Position numbers and translations under genes: made by a program
In this document: positions 11,964 through 25,130 of the stretch, one piece after another
Position numbering within the stretch: position 1 is the stretch's first letter
Layout of the letters: every line of letters begins with the position of its first letter
The notes under the pieces: model-generated
What the model was told of the DNA's origin: nothing
Database searches by the model: none
Seen by the model: the letters and a program-made list of their open reading frames with translations, nothing else
Origin: Leucocoprinus leucothites
Lineage: Eukaryota; Basidiomycota; Agaricomycetes; Agaricales; Agaricaceae
DNA length: 61,483 nt
Assembly (NCBI GenBank): GCA_013368445.1
Contig: JAACJO010000061.1
Coordinates: 1 to 61,483 of the forward strand
Direction of reading: 5' to 3'

Positions 11964-14117
11964 TTACAGACATCCAGTGTAGCCTTGACTTCAGTCCCGA
12001 TGGGAAGCACCTTGTGGCCACATATGGGCAAAAAGGGATGGTGATCTGGGATGTAGAAAGTGGCAAGGAACACCTTTGTTTTGGACAGATTTCGGAGAGA
12101 CCTGGCTCTCCTCCCGAGGGGTCTGAGTATATTGCATCCGCTGTTTATTCCAAGGATGGCAATATGATCGTTTCTGCATCGGATTACAACAGCACGTCCG
12201 GTGATCCAGCCTCCGACTGCAATCAGGGCTGTTTCTGTCGTGTCCGGCTATGGGACGCAAGTTCTGGCACCTTAGTACGCATCCTGCTGGATATCCCCGC
12301 ATGGTGTCATCAATATTCTTTGTCCCCGGGTGCACACTTCCTTGTTGCGCTGCACCCCAGCCCTGCAGTTCTACAGGGTGTGTGGGATTTGACAGAAAAA
12401 CCCCCTAGATGTGTGATTGAGCTGAATGGCATTGGTGTGCACCCTTTCTCGCCCTTGTTGTTCTCCGCAGATGGGAAGTTCTTCATGGTTGTGACTCTCA
12501 CACCAGGGCACATTGCTACAGCGCGTGTCTGGCAGACGGATACATGTATCCCGGTTGGGCCCCTCATTGCTCTAGGTCCTGCTAACAATACCGGGATTCT
12601 CCATCATGCGTTATATTCGTATGGCAATGATAACCTGGCTATCGGCGTTCACAGCAACGTGTCAATGAAGATCTTCGATGCTACCACAGGCGACGTAGTT
12701 TATCGTGGAAAGGAACCGACTCGGGTAACCTCCGGCTCTCCTTCACGCAGTGGTAGAAGAAACCTGCTGGGGTATAGCGACGGGACTATCAGGATGTGGG
12801 ACTATCAGTGCCATATGCAAGCCTCACCTGTGATTGATCCCACTCCTAATGATCACCCAAAGCCCTGGGCTGGAACGGCTGCGCCAGTGTTTTCACCTTG
12901 TGGTAAGACACTGGCAGTGAGTTATGGAGACAAGATCAAGCTTTGGAGCACCACTACCGGCGAACCTATAAACCTCAGTCACCCCATCCAAACCAAGAAC
13001 AATGCACTTGCTTTCTCTGGTGATAGCAGATACCTAGCATCCCTCACGACACACGATAAGGAACGCGACGAACTTCCGGCGGTGATCAACATATGGGATG
13101 TGGGCAACGGAATGAACCGTCGTCAACTAGTCATAACTCACGCGCACAAAGAAATCGACTTCCACCTCTTCTTTGCATCGAGTGATAATCGATTGGTTCT
13201 GCATAGCTTCGTGGCGGATGGCGAAGGGGAGAGATATGTGGTGCGCACTTGGGGAGATAACATGCTTGGTGAACTGTGTACTACGGTGACTCTAGCATGC
13301 CCAAAGAGTCCCGATTTCCATCAAATAACTCTTGTACTTTCGCCTGACACCTTGACTGCTCTTATACTCGAGTGGACACCCCTGAAAAATATCCCTCATC
13401 GCTACCACCGAAGCTCTAAAGAGGATCAATTCTCTCCTCATGCACTTTTTGACGCAGGTGCTTTTACTCTTAGACAGAGCAACATTCTCACCTAGTGGAC
13501 AGCTTTTTGCGTCAGTTTCCTACCATGACACTGGGGCATCATTCCGAATCCGAGTATGGGAGACAAAAGGATGGACAGAGGTCACAGGGCCAATTGAAAC
13601 AGGCGGAACTTCGGATTGGACCAGTCCAATGTCAGTATCAATTTCATCTGACGACCGTCTCATTCGTTCGGTATCCCCGCTAGATGGTGCGATATGGGTT
13701 TGGGACATTTGCACTGGACGGAGAGTCGTTGAACCCTGGCATGGATATGATCTGAGCCGAGCATCCAATATCGTCATATCGCCGAATGGAGATAAGCTGG
13801 CATCCACATATTCTAAAGATGGGTCTTGGACAATCAAGCTTTGGGATACTCGCAGTCTCCATAGTGGGCAGGAGCAGGAACCTGTTGGGGGTGTTGGAGA
13901 TTTTGGAGATCAATACCTCACCCAAGATGGATGGGTTAGGGAAGAGGACAGCGACTCGTTACTCTTTTGGGTCCCAGTCGAGCACAGGGAAAGACTGTGG
14001 CGACCAAGGAACATCGCTGTAATCGGGGTGACACCGACCAAGTTGGATTTCAGCAGTTTCAAGTACGGGAGGGAATGGGAAGAGTGCACTGACGAAGAGT
14101 ATGCAACGCGACCATAG

Positions 14118-14741
14118 GCTGATTGAATGTGTCTGCTCGAGTTTGAGATTTTTACCTTGTACTACTAGTCTTTGTCGAAATGAACGATTTGTAGTTGTTA
14201 TCTGATTAATGGTCGGGATAATACTTGGTGGTGCTTGCGTCGGAGAGAACTTTTAGTACTCACGCGCTCATGACTCGCGGGCGCAGTAGGAAACCTACCA
14301 AAACTCAGATCCATCCCGACGTCGATACCTGTTAAAGTCGTGACTCGTTTTGCATATAAGAGAGATTATGCCAACTGAGACTGCAAATGGATTTATTTGA
14401 ACGATGTGCGTGTAGCAACATGAGAGATCAGAACTGCTAAACAACTGACGAAGCAGTTGACTGTAAGTTTAGGCGTTGTGGTCGAGGGTCGATATTTCAA
14501 TAACTATATACAGTATAGGCTGATGGATTTATTTTTATTGATCTTGACATCAGACTATCACTCCACTACTACTGTATATGCCCTTGAGCGCTCGTTTGCT
14601 CCGCCCTTGTGCCGACCTTCTCAACTATCTTTCATGGCCAACCAAGGTAGGGATCGCGACTCCCCAGCGACATCCACTGAACGAACCTCCGACGCTCAGC
14701 TCTCGATCCTCCCCCATAGACTCTTCAGTCACCTTTACAAA
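14118..14741. repeat. Conserved NLR 3' flank, copy 2
   Basis: Same family of flank as the sequence after U1, with 'tgtactactagtctttgtcg', 'gacgtcgatacctg' and 'gtttaggcgttgtggtcg'. It contains no gene. It ends at the putative ATG of the next gene X relic. Confidence 0.6.
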
Positions 14742-16090
14742 TGAGTACAAGTCCTACACTCAAGACATCCGTGGAAGCCCCTCTCCAGCTATATAGGTTC
14801 CGTTCAAGCAGCCACACCTCCAACTATATCACCTAGAACCCTCATTTACCGGCACCGGCACCCTTCATCGTCGTGGCATCATCAGCCTGCTGGTAGAGGC
14901 GATGCGGCGAGCAAGCCCAAGCCGACGAACGCGAAGGCTGAAGTTCAAAATGTTGGGTTAGATACGACGGGTGAGGTAGTGAGTGTTGAATGGGCAATGC
15001 CGGAGAGGATTGTGGGTGAGAGCGAGACTGAAGAGATGTGGGCGGAGGTTTGGGATACGATAACTATTGAGAAGGTGCGTGTTTTCATTGCGAGTAAACT
15101 GCGGATACTGAGAGTGTATTGTAGGAGACTGTGTTGTTGTGTATGGAACCACGCTCGCCGGGGGATAGATTTACGCCCGAGTCTTTTAAAAGAACACATT
15201 GCGTTTTGTGATTCTAGCTCATCTTTGGGCTCCAGGCCTACGCCAATAGTCACGTTTTTAGACCTACGTGAGACGATCCACCAGTCAGTTTTACCCTAGC
15301 ATCTAATTTATTGAACATACTGACACGAAATTTTTGAACAGGAACACAGAAACATTCACTTTAACTCTACATCCCTCGCCTCTCCTCACCACGGTTCAAG
15401 ATGTAGCCGCTCGCAGCTCAGCTCTCCAATTGACACCAGCCAGTTCAACGATTAAAGTCATCTCGGGAGTCTACAACTCCCCACTCGGAACCTTATGCTC
15501 GTCCCCATCAGAAAACCGTACCAATAACGTGTCGTCTTCCCTTCCTCTCAATTCCAGCGCTTCAGTGGTAGATTGGAGTGCTGGTGGTTGCCGTAACACC
15601 CATGATGGCAGGATCTGGGCAAGGAGAGCTTACGCTGTTGAAGCGAGAAACGCGTAGCGGCGGTGTTCTCGATTGCGAGTTTTGCGGTTTCGATACGCCC
15701 TATTCCGTCGAGGGAGAGTGGTAAACCATAGGCGGGGAACAAGGCCAGCAGTTGGCTACAATTGATTGAGACATGGGAGAGGAGGCAGCGATGACGATGC
15801 AAACAAGTAGGAAAGTGGTGAGGAAGACAGCCACAGCAAGCAGGAGGAGTGCATTTCCCAGTATCCAAACCAACTCTGCCTGCCGCTACGTGCACCCACT
15901 CACATTACCATACGCTAGCTCAAATTCCCGCATATCCAAACATGCTAGTGTTCGCGCAGGCCTGTTCGGCGATAATGCAGCAGATATGAGCAGTACAAGG
16001 AGCTTGCGTGTTAGGAAGAATGTGTTGGTGGCTGCTAGTAAAGTTTGACGGATCGGTTAACAGGTGTTAACGTGCTCGCTGGAGGGGCAA
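14742..16090 (+). pseudogene. Gene X relic, copy 2 (clear 5' end)
   Basis: The best view of the start of gene X. ATG at 14742 begins MSTSPTLKTSVEAPLQL and then breaks. EWAMPERIVGESETEEMWAE follows (14991-15050), ending at an intron with GTGCGTGTTTTCATTGCG...TGTAG (about 15075-15123). Then comes a LTPESFK-like exon, DSSSSLGSRPTPIVT (15211-15253), an exon starting in ETFTLTLHPSPLLTTVQDVA (15346-15405), and SSLPLNSSASVVDWSAGG. The last piece starts MGEEAAMTMQTSRKVVRKTA (15773). Frames change several times. The product is unknown to me. The same order of pieces in five places argues for a real ancestral gene. Confidence 0.5.
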
Positions 16091-17218
16091 GGTACGTGTA
16101 TAGTCGCTTAAACCTTGACATATGCCAGTATTAACTTGACCTGAAGATCATTTCTTTCATTTCGCATCCGTAAGACGGCGCTGGGATAGTCGTATGGGGC
16201 ATTCAGTTGCCAGCGTGTCAAGCCGCTTCATAGCCCAGCCCAAGCCACCACACTCGTCTTGGTGATCCGCCCCAACTTCAGAACCTCCATTATTGCTGCT
16301 CCAGAAGTGATATCGCCTATGTCCACTGTACCTCGGCATCTCCGTATTTGAAACCCAACCTTCTCCCCCTTCAGTCAAGCATGCGAGCTCATTGGATGAA
16401 CCAAGCACCTGCCGTGTGCAACGCTCTCCCTCACGCTTGTGTTCACACTCACCATCGTGAGGTCCAAACCCGCGCATCCCATTTCGAATTGGCTGTGTGC
16501 GCATATATCTATTGTTGAACCGCTTGCGCAGGGGTGATAGGACACGGAGGCTTCTCGGGATGTTAGAAGATCGTGGTGGTCTCCTTGATTGTATGTACTA
16601 CAGCTTTGGCATTGTCCTTCCTGTAGAAGCGTGGGCCGGCTGCACAAAATGCATATATACAAATATTGACTCGACAGGTATCTCTGAGTGATCAGATCTC
16701 AGATTGTGTAGGGTTTGTTTCTCATTCTGAGGATGATTTCGACCCTGAGCTGCTCGGGACGTAATCATCTTCTCGCGGGGACAGTGTGTTGGCAACAAAA
16801 GCACTCTTGTCCTCGTCCACTCTTTTTGCGGCCCCATCCATCTTGTATCACGCATCGCAGAAAAACAACCTTCCGTGCTGGCTTTAGCTATGAAAGTGGT
16901 CACGCGCTCTGGTCGGAAGAGTTCGCTTGCTCGACAGTTTCGGCAAAGCTATCACATCCACGGATTTGTCTTCAAGGCTTCTGTCACACAGATCCTGCGG
17001 GCTCAATATCTGGTGACATACACACGCCGCTAGTAAAGGCCTTGGAGTAGGCTGACTGTTCTGGCATTTCAATCAAGTTTCCAAGGGCCCCTGGGCTACT
17101 TATTCTGGATTGTTTCCAAAAATAGGCAACACATCATGCATCAATCATGTAATGAACGCTCGAGCTACGGCGCAGACGCACAGCCTGTTCTCAATGTTTT
17201 CCCTGACTACACTCTGTT
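16091..17218. other. Spacer upstream of U3 with small WD40-like remnant
   Basis: It starts with an intron-like block (GTACGTGTATAGTCGC..TTAACTTGACCTGAAG) also seen at 38584, 26708 and 55860. Next is a short 'aagacggcgctgggatagtcgtatgggg' remnant similar to the DGAIWVWD motif of the NLR WD40 exon. The rest is degenerate and matches 38750-39980. I see no gene. The last few hundred bases should carry the U3 promoter and 5' UTR; no element is recognisable. Confidence 0.4.
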
Positions 17219-20200
17219 ATGGTACGTGTTTTGCTCAGCCTGCGCAGTGGAAACATACTTACAGTGCAAAGAATAAACACCATCGGAGTCTAGGTAGTAA
17301 TGAAAGCCAGACCTCACCCTCCAAGCGGCCCAAACTGATCGAACCTGGAAGCTGTAGTACTTCCCCTTCTGCTAGTTTGAGCCTGAGTGCGTCCTCCCTC
17401 GACACTTCTCTCTCCATAATTGCGAAATTACCCAGCCTTACAATTTGAGACAGTACCTCGGCCGGGCCACGATATTCTTCTAATGCGCTGAACGGTGCAA
17501 TCACCCCCAAAAGCCAATTACAGGATCCTCGGGATATACATCGTGCGTAGCATTTATAGCTGCTCTGCGACATGCTGAAAATAGTCTCTGATACCAGAAG
17601 ATGCGCCTAGTTTTTTCTCAAATGCGAGCGGTTTCCAGATCCATAACTCGACCATTATTGGAAGTGTCGTTCAGTGTGCCGACGCAGCAAAAGTACTGTT
17701 TCCTGACTCTTACGGTGCGTCCTGTGGCCTTTATCACCGAGCTTCTCCACCCACGCTCTAGTATCAGATGGACAGAAGCTGAAGAAGGCACTCGTCGGAG
17801 GTCTCGAGTTTATCCCCCTAGCAAAGGAATGCATGAAAGACACCCGTGTTGCAATTTTAACAGATGTCGACGACAGAGCTCGCGACCACGAGGGCAGCAA
17901 TATCATATGGATCAAAGGCTTCCCTGGCGTTGGGAAATCTGCCCTAGCATCCACTATTGTATCTCGACTACGTGGACGGGGTGAACTCCTATCATATTTT
18001 GTATTCGACCATGCCAAACCGACTATCACAACTACGAGAGCCCTCTGCCGCCGCGTTGCTTGGGACCTTGCTCGTTTATATCCAGCTGTGAGGCCTTCTT
18101 TACTCAAACACATTGATGACGAAACTCTCGACATCAACACTCCCAACATCAGTTCCCTTTTCACATCTCTCATCATTGAACCATCATCGGGCCTAAGTAG
18201 AGGCGAGTCGAGTGACGTTCACCTTTATCAACCCATAGTGGTTGTCGTTGATGCTGCTGATGAATGCGGTGGTCTCGAGGGACCTCGATCAGACGACCGC
18301 AAAGCTCTATTGAAGACTCTTGAACAATGGCACTCGGAACTCCCCAAGAACTTCAAGCTAGTGGTTACCAGCAGGGAAGAAGACGACATCAAGAGACGTA
18401 TTCCACCCATCAGCACCCACATCCACATTTTCATCGACACAAATGAAGCTTCCAGCGATATCCGCAGGTACTTCGAGGATCGTCTCAGGGATATTGCGGA
18501 TGGGTACTCCGAATTACCCGTGGACTGGGCCCACAAGACAGCCAATCACCTGGCTAAACGTGCCGCAGGTGTGTTCATTTGGGCCACGACCATTGCAAAC
18601 TTTATTGAGGCTGGTGAGCCCCAATCGCGGCTTAAAGCCATTGACGCTGGGCTAGGATTATGGGGCAAAAAGGGATCGCTGTATTCTCTATACGCAAGTG
18701 TCCTCAAGATTTCATTTGGGGACCTTCATGGGGAAGAGGCAGAGGCATTCAAGACTGTCGTTGGTGCAATGATTTTCGCTCAACGGCCGTTCCACGACTC
18801 CGACTTCACCGCGATGAGCCCTGTGGTGATTGGCTCGATGCTGGGGTACATCCGTAAGGGACTGCGGCCGGTCATTGATGAGGGCGCCACCCTCCGCTTC
18901 GTTCACCAATCATTCGTTGATTTCCTCCTCTCTCCGGAATGCCCAGACGAGTTTGCCATCAAGGAACTGGGACAGCAATGTCAGCTCTCTACGGTATGCT
19001 TGACCACCATGTCAAAGCAGCTACGGTTCAACATCTGCGGCCTGGAGACATCGAGTCTGAAGAACGCGGACGTGCTTGATATCGAATCCAAGGTCAAGGC
19101 CGGCATCCCGTCACTTCTCTCATATTCATGCTGCTTTGTGGCCGAGCATCTTCGTCACACTGCATTCGACGAGCGCTTGATGGATGATGTGAGGGTAGTG
19201 TTCAAGGAGAAGCTGCTGTACTGGCTCGAAGCGATGAGTCTGCTGAAAGAAATGAACAGGGCGGTGCCGATCCTGAGGACGGTCCTTGATTGGATTTCCG
19301 TGAGGATTCTGTCTTCTTGTCGGTATCATACTTCTGACGTTCTTTGTATAGGCCGGGGATGGAGACCTGGCCGAGTTCGTTCGTGATGCCCTCCGATTCG
19401 TCACGGCGTTCACCATCCCCATCATAGAAAGTGCCCCACACATCTACCTCTCTGCCCTCCCCTTTGCTCCCGAACAATCATTAGTTTCTAGGTATTTTCT
19501 CCCCAGATTCCCTCGGCTCCTCACGGTTGACACGGGCAAACCTAGCCACTGGTCCCTGTGTGCTTTTGTTTCAGAGCACCGCACAGACTCCATCACCGCC
19601 ATCGCTTTTTCTCCAGATGAAAAGATATTTGCATCTGGGAATGGGGATGGAACAATATGTATCTGGGACTCCGAAACTGGGATTTTAATCTCAGGTCCAT
19701 TTACTCGGTCTTTTCAGTCCGGCTCCCGATTTGTTCACAGTCTTGACTTCAGTCCTGATGGGAAGCACATTGTGGCCACGCATGGAGACGAAGGGGCGGT
19801 GGTCTGGGACGTTGAAAGTGGCAAGGAATACTTCCGGTTTGGGGGGTTTCTGGAAATGCCTCCCCTCCATCATCGGTTATCAGAGGATATTGAATTTAGC
19901 GTCTATTGCAAAGACGGCATTATGAGTGTTTCTAGATTGACACACTTCCCTGATCGTGATGTTGCAGGCGATGATCCAGCCCACAGTTGTGATCACTGTG
20001 ACCAGGGTTACTTTTATCGTATCCAGTTATGTGACGCAAGTACTGGCACCCTGGCACATATCCTGCTCGATGTTCCCATGCCACGTGGTCATTATTCGTT
20101 GTCGCCGGATGCACACTTCTTTGCTTCACTGGATGAGACTCCAGCAACCCTTTCGAGAGTATGGGATTTGACAGCAAGACCTCCTAGATGTGTCATCGAG

Positions 20201-21916
20201 TCGGATGCCATTGTTACATGCTCTTTACAGTCCGTGGTGTTCTCCCCAGATGGAAATTTCCTACTGGTTGTGGCTGGCACACCGGAGAACATCTCCGTAG
20301 CACACATCTGGAGGATGGATACTCGTGATCTGGCTGGGCTCGCCATTTTGCTTGGTCCTCGAATTGATCCTTTCCTGTGCTATTATGTATTATATCCACG
20401 TGGCAACGACAACCTGGCTGTTGGAGTTCACAGCACAGTATCAACGAAGATCTTCGATGCTACCACGGGTGATGTAGTTTATCGCAACCAGGAACCTACC
20501 CGAGTATGTTCCGGCTCTCCTTCACGCAGCGGCGGAAGAGTTCTGCTAGGGTATGACGATGGGACTATCAGGATGTGGGATTACCAGCACCACATGCAGG
20601 CCCCACCTGCGGTTGATCCCACTCCTAACGACCATCTGAAGTTTCCGACTGGATGGATTAATTGGGTGTTTTCACCTTGTGGTAAGATATTGGCGGTGGG
20701 CGATGAAAAGGGGATCAAGTTTTGGAACACAGCTACTGGGGAAGCTATCAACCTTAGTCACCCTATTCGAATCAAGAGCAGCATGCTTGTCTTCTCTGGT
20801 GATGGCAGATACATAGCATCCCTCGCGGCACATGATAGCAAGTCAGATGAACCCCCCGTGATCAATGTATGGGATGTGAATACTGGACTGAACCACTGTC
20901 GTCTAGCTGTAACTCATACATTCGATCAACACCCTTCTCAACTCTTCTTGTCAAGCGGCAATCGGTTGGTTTTGGGCGTGACGACCGTTTGGGTAAGGGC
21001 CCCACCCGAGGAGCAGGAATACGTGGTGCATGTTTGGGAAAATGATATACTTGGTGAACCAAGTTGTACTACGGCGACTCTATGGTATGGGCCTAAAGTG
21101 GGGACCGATAGTTTTTTCCTTTCGCCTGGTGCCTTGATTGCTCTTATATTTGAAGACGTCTACACTGAGAGCACAGTAATCGTTCATTGCCAACACCGAC
21201 ACTCTATAGAGGAACAACTCGTTCCCCATGACCATTTCGATGCAGCTGCTTTAGGGAGGAAGATGTCCTGGAGGGGAGGATGGACAGTATTCTCGCCCAG
21301 CAGACAACTTTGTGCGTCGATTCCTAACGAGAGTGGGGTGGTACTTCAAATCCGAGTATGGGAGACGATAACATGGACGGAGGTCACAGGGCCTCTTGAG
21401 ACAGGTGAATTTCTAAAAGATGTTCCCGAGGACTCATATGATGAATTGCGAATATCACTATCCATCTCACCTGACGATCATTTCATTCGTTTTATATCCC
21501 CGCGGGATGGTGCAGTATGGGCTTGGGATATTCGCACTGGGCAGAGGGACCCCTGGCGTGGATATGATCTAAGGCGAGCAGATGGGATCGTCATTTCGCC
21601 AGATGGAGAGAGTCTGGCATCTTTATGTCATTCTGGGTCTGCGACAATTAGGCTTTGGGACACCCGCAGTCTCTGTAGTGGGCAGGTGCAGGAATCGGTT
21701 GGGGGCATTGGAGATTTTGGAGATCAATCTCTCATTCAAGATGGGTGGATTAAGGAAGAGGGTAGCGACTTGTTACTTTTCTGGCTTCCCGCCGAGCACA
21801 GGGATAGACTGTGGCGACCGAGGAATATCGCTATGATAGGGGCGCCGCCGACCAAGTTGAATTTCAGCCGATTCAAGTACGGGAGGGAATGGGAAGAGTG
21901 CATTGACAAACAGTAG
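17219..21916 (+). CDS. NLR unit U3, NACHT-WD40, open apart from a leader lesion
   Basis: Fungal NLR-like STAND protein, expected to be a cytosolic or nuclear sensor-switch. Exons by comparison: ATG 17219-17221, then 17272-17386, 17454-17542, 17598-17714, NACHT 17768-19299 and WD40 19352-21916; introns are 50, 67, 55, 53 and 52 bp. P-loop GFPGVGKSALAS and Walker B VVVVDAADECGG are intact, and NACHT plus WD40 are open without a break. The WD region has about 13 signatures (CIWDSETG to RLWDTRSL), suggesting two seven-bladed propellers. Leader exon 3 is 4 bp shorter than in U4 and U5, which puts TGA at 17489-17491. If initiation moves to the in-frame ATG at 17833, just before the P-loop, a 1343-residue protein without the leader results. 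So either this is an early pseudogene or it uses another start. Family call secure. Confidence 0.8.
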
Positions 21917-22429
21917 TCACGAGCACACAGGCCGATCGAGAATTTATGGTAGAGTTTGTGATTTTACTTTGTACTAGTAGTCCTCGCTGCTTGCAAGCGC
22001 AGTAGGAAATCTGCCGGAACTATCAGTCCTGACGTCGATACCTCATAGAGCAATGGTCATGTCTGTTTTAAGTATGAGAAAGCTTTTAAGCTCGAAGCGG
22101 AGAGTTTGGTTCTATGGTCTTCGATCCCCTTGAAAAAGACATCGGTCGAATGAATCCAAGCACAGAACCTGGATGACCTAGATATCCAAGTCCAGGTTGA
22201 GTTATTCTGGCTGTGAGTGCGCCTGAACTTATTTGCCAGATAGGAGTGTAGGTATGCGACAGGTGCTGAACAACCGATGAAGCAGTCGACTCTGTTTAGG
22301 TGCTGCAATCAGAGATCAGGAAATAGACTGACGGGTTTATTTCTGTTGACCTTGACATCAGACCATCACTACACTCACTACACGCCCCGCTGGTGGACTC
22401 CTCGATAACCTTCACACGGAAATTAGCAT
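21917..22429. repeat. Conserved NLR 3' flank, copy 3
   Basis: Flank of the U3/U4 subtype with 'gtactagtagtcctcgctgc' and 'gaaatctgccgg'. It also has a 'cttcgatccccttgaaaaagac' block that is repeated after U4 (about 32660). No gene seen. Confidence 0.6.
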
Positions 22430-23690
22430 AGGCCCTACGTTCCACGCACCTGTGGAACACCTTCTCCAGCTAAAAGCCCCAGTCAAGCAGCCGTACCCCC
22501 AACTATAACACCTGGAACTCTCGTTCACCCTCTGCCGACCTGTTGGTGGAGGCGACGCTACGAGTAGGTAGAAGCTGACAAATGCGAAGGCTAAAGGTCA
22601 GAATGCTGGATTGTATACGGCAGGTGTGAGAGTGAGTGTTAAAAGGGCGTTTTTGAAGAGGATTGTGGGTGGGGGGGAGGTGTGAGCAGAGGTTTGGGAT
22701 GCGATGATTACTGCGAGGGTACGTGTTTTCATTCTGAAAGTGGATTGTGGATGCTGAGTATATATCGTAGGCAACCGTGTTGCTGCCTATGGAGCTACTC
22801 TCGCTGGCTATATTGCATTTCGTGATTCTGGTTCGCCTTCGGGCGCGGGGCCGACGCCAATAGTCACGCTTTCAGGTCTACGCGGGACGATGTACAAGTC
22901 AATATCACTGTAACCGCTAATTCATCCTCTGCTCTGACACGACATTGTTGAATAGGACCACAATAAAATTCACTTCAACTCTGCACTCCTCGCCTCTCTC
23001 CGCTGCTGTTCAGGATGTTATCACTCGCAGCGCAGCACTCAACCCTCCGATCAACGCCGTAGCCGGCTCAGCGAATGAAGACATCTCGGGAGTCGTAGAT
23101 GAACCATTGTGCTTGTTCTTACCGCAAACTCATCTTGATAGCACGTCTTCCTGTCGATGCCGTCATTTTGGTGGTAGATGGAATTGTGAGCAGTGTGGCT
23201 GCAACACCCGTGACGGCGAAACCTGGGCACAGAGGGCTTGCATTATTGGAGTGAGAGATGGTTAGTGGCTGTCTGCTTTCGATTGCGGGCATTGCGACTT
23301 TGATACTTCTATTTCATCAAGGAATAATAACAAACCGCAGGGATGGGAAGAGGGGCAACGGTTAGCCACAATTGATTTGAGACCTGGGAGAGGAGGCAGT
23401 GGTGACGAAGAAAGACAGCTACAGCAAGCAGGAGTGTACTACTGTGGTACCCAGATCAACTCTCCCTCCACCGTGCACATGTCAACTCAAATTCCAGCAT
23501 ATGCAATACGTCAGCACTACGCAAGCTCATTTGGCCGCAGATACGAGGAGGGGAAGGGGCTGCGTGCCAGAGAGAAGGAGACGAGGAGGGGAGGGCAAGA
23601 ATGTTTTGGCCTAGTAAAGCTTCAAGTGCCCGAAGAAAAGTTTGACGATAGTTATTTTAATCCCAATATATGCTAGAATTAATTTCGCCT
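22430..23690 (+). pseudogene. Gene X relic, copy 3
   Basis: Pieces in order: a HAPVE-like start (about 22450), the GTACGTGTTTTCATTCTG intron, YGATLAGYIAFRDSGSPSGA (about 22795-22850) with GLRGTMYKSI, TIKFTSTLHSSPLSAAVQDV (22960-23020), NAVAGSANEDISGVVDEPL, and STQIPAYAIRQHYASSFGR (about 23480). Interrupted by frame changes and partly shortened. Unrecognised protein; see the copy at 14742 for the start. Confidence 0.45.
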
Positions 23691-24059
23691 AAACGCTTTC
23701 GCATCCTCACAAGGCAGTGAAATTCGGGCCTAAACAGTATCTGGTCACTATCCCCGGTGGATATGCTGGTCCTTGGTCAGCCACCACTGTCGCGATAGGC
23801 GACGAGCCCACAGCAGTCAAATTTCTACAACCCCACCTTGTTACAGCTACCCAACGATATCAACATGTCGTATCCCAGATCATCACTCTCGCTTTGTGAC
23901 TCGTCCCAACTTCCGAGCCTCAATACGAGTTAATTCCCCCCTTGGGCCCTTTTTTATTTTAGATAACAAAGATTTGCCTCGCATGTGTAATAAAACTGCG
24001 CCTGTACACTGGAAAGTCTAGATTCTCGATTACAGCCAGCGACCGTTATTTAAGAATCA
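23691..24059. other. Degenerate spacer with a duplication breakpoint
   Basis: It begins with a WD40-like or gene X tail (GGYAGPWSATTVA, about 23755). Near 23925 the sequence switches to 'aatacgagttaat' and from there on matches 53075 onward. No gene is called. Confidence 0.45.
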
Positions 24060-25130
24060 TCGACACACTCTCTGTCTCAATTATCCTCCACCAGCAGAAT
24101 CCTCCTTGATTACGAAGTTTACAGGCACATCTAGAACCGCGAAAAAGCGCATATCGCACCCAGATTCATGCCCGTCAGACTCCCTATTCAGCTATCGGAT
24201 CAAGTCAAAAGGCTGCACCCCTCACAGCAACGCCCGCAGCACCGAGTGGAGGTGGTGCTATACAAAGGTGCAGCTGACCAGCACAAACGTTGAAACTCGT
24301 AGGGTTGGTCTGGAATCTGGACATTGATATGAGAGTAGGATGATGTCGGGGGTGATTGTCAGTGAGAGCGAGACTGGAGTTTTGGGATGGGACGAGGGAT
24401 TACATGCCGTTGTCGACGGGATTGCGGGTGGTTGATGAGGTGAAAGAGATCGTCGAGCGGTAGCGTAGCCCGCGCCGGGTGGTCATCAACTAAAGCAACA
24501 ACCGGGAATAGGGCAATCTTCTTTGTGGTGTTAGCCTGCGAGTCCTACTGGACGCAGACGTTTTCTCGTAGGGTAAAGATCTCGCGAAGGCCTATGTAGG
24601 TCCAGCAAAACCCTTCCTGATTTGTTGGAAGTGATGGGCGTCTACGCATAGAGACTAGCTGCGGTTTGTTACGCAGATGATAACGTTGGAACTTGACTAG
24701 TTTTCTAGGTTTAAAGCCTGGAGTGAACCACGCTCTCTCCTGTGTATACGAGACGAAGGCTACAAGGAATTCCTAGTTACAGAGACACACAAAGAAAACA
24801 CATTACGTTACTTACCGTCTGGTGCTCATGCCCCCACCAGTACAGACAGTTCTACCATTGCGTGCGTGACTCGAGTTTTATTGGCTCTTCGGCTCCATTC
24901 TCGATCTCTAGCGTCTGTTTGTCAGTCCGATAGTAGTGATGAAGGTGGTAGTGTACTCACCGACCAAACCACGCTGTGATATGGTCCTTTCGCTAGCGGT
25001 TAGAGATGGCAGTCACTCGTCCCTTCGAAGGTTGCGTTCAAAGCAGAGATAGTAGTAGTTCTGCTTACAGCGACAGCCGTTGGACCGTCGAAAGTCTTTG
25101 TGTTTGAGGATTCGTCCCTCGTGCAACAAG
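24060..25130 (-). pseudogene. Gene Y relic, copy 2
   Basis: Minus-strand relic like 6345-7680 and 48821-50230. The conserved intron is still visible: on - the donor is GTAAGTAACG (plus 'cgttacttac', about 24805-24815) and the acceptor is ..CTTGTAG. Coding pieces are poorly preserved and frame-broken, so this is an older or faster decaying copy. It aligns best with 53304-54420. Confidence 0.4.

Larger units (their letters stand above)
9131..14117 (+). pseudogene. NLR unit U2 (leader + NACHT + WD40), multiply frameshifted
   Basis: NACHT-WD40 STAND gene. The start-like ATG at 9131-9133 lies directly before a GTACATG donor, as in U3-U6. The leader is rearranged: a second exon-2-like block follows near 9530. 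Leader exon 4 is 9829-9942. The NACHT exon is 9997-11526 with P-loop GFPGVGKSAIAS and Walker B VVVIDAADECGG. A 52-bp intron (11527-11578) precedes the WD40 exon 11579-14117. The NACHT exon is exactly 2 bp shorter than the 1532 bp of U3, U4 and U5, from two single-base losses: one C in ctcccaag (about 10571), one base in cgcctgccaaacg (about 10773). A third frame change lies near 13465-13490, at a small deletion. The donor after leader exon 4 is GC, not GT. At least three frame breaks make a full product unlikely. Confidence 0.85.
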
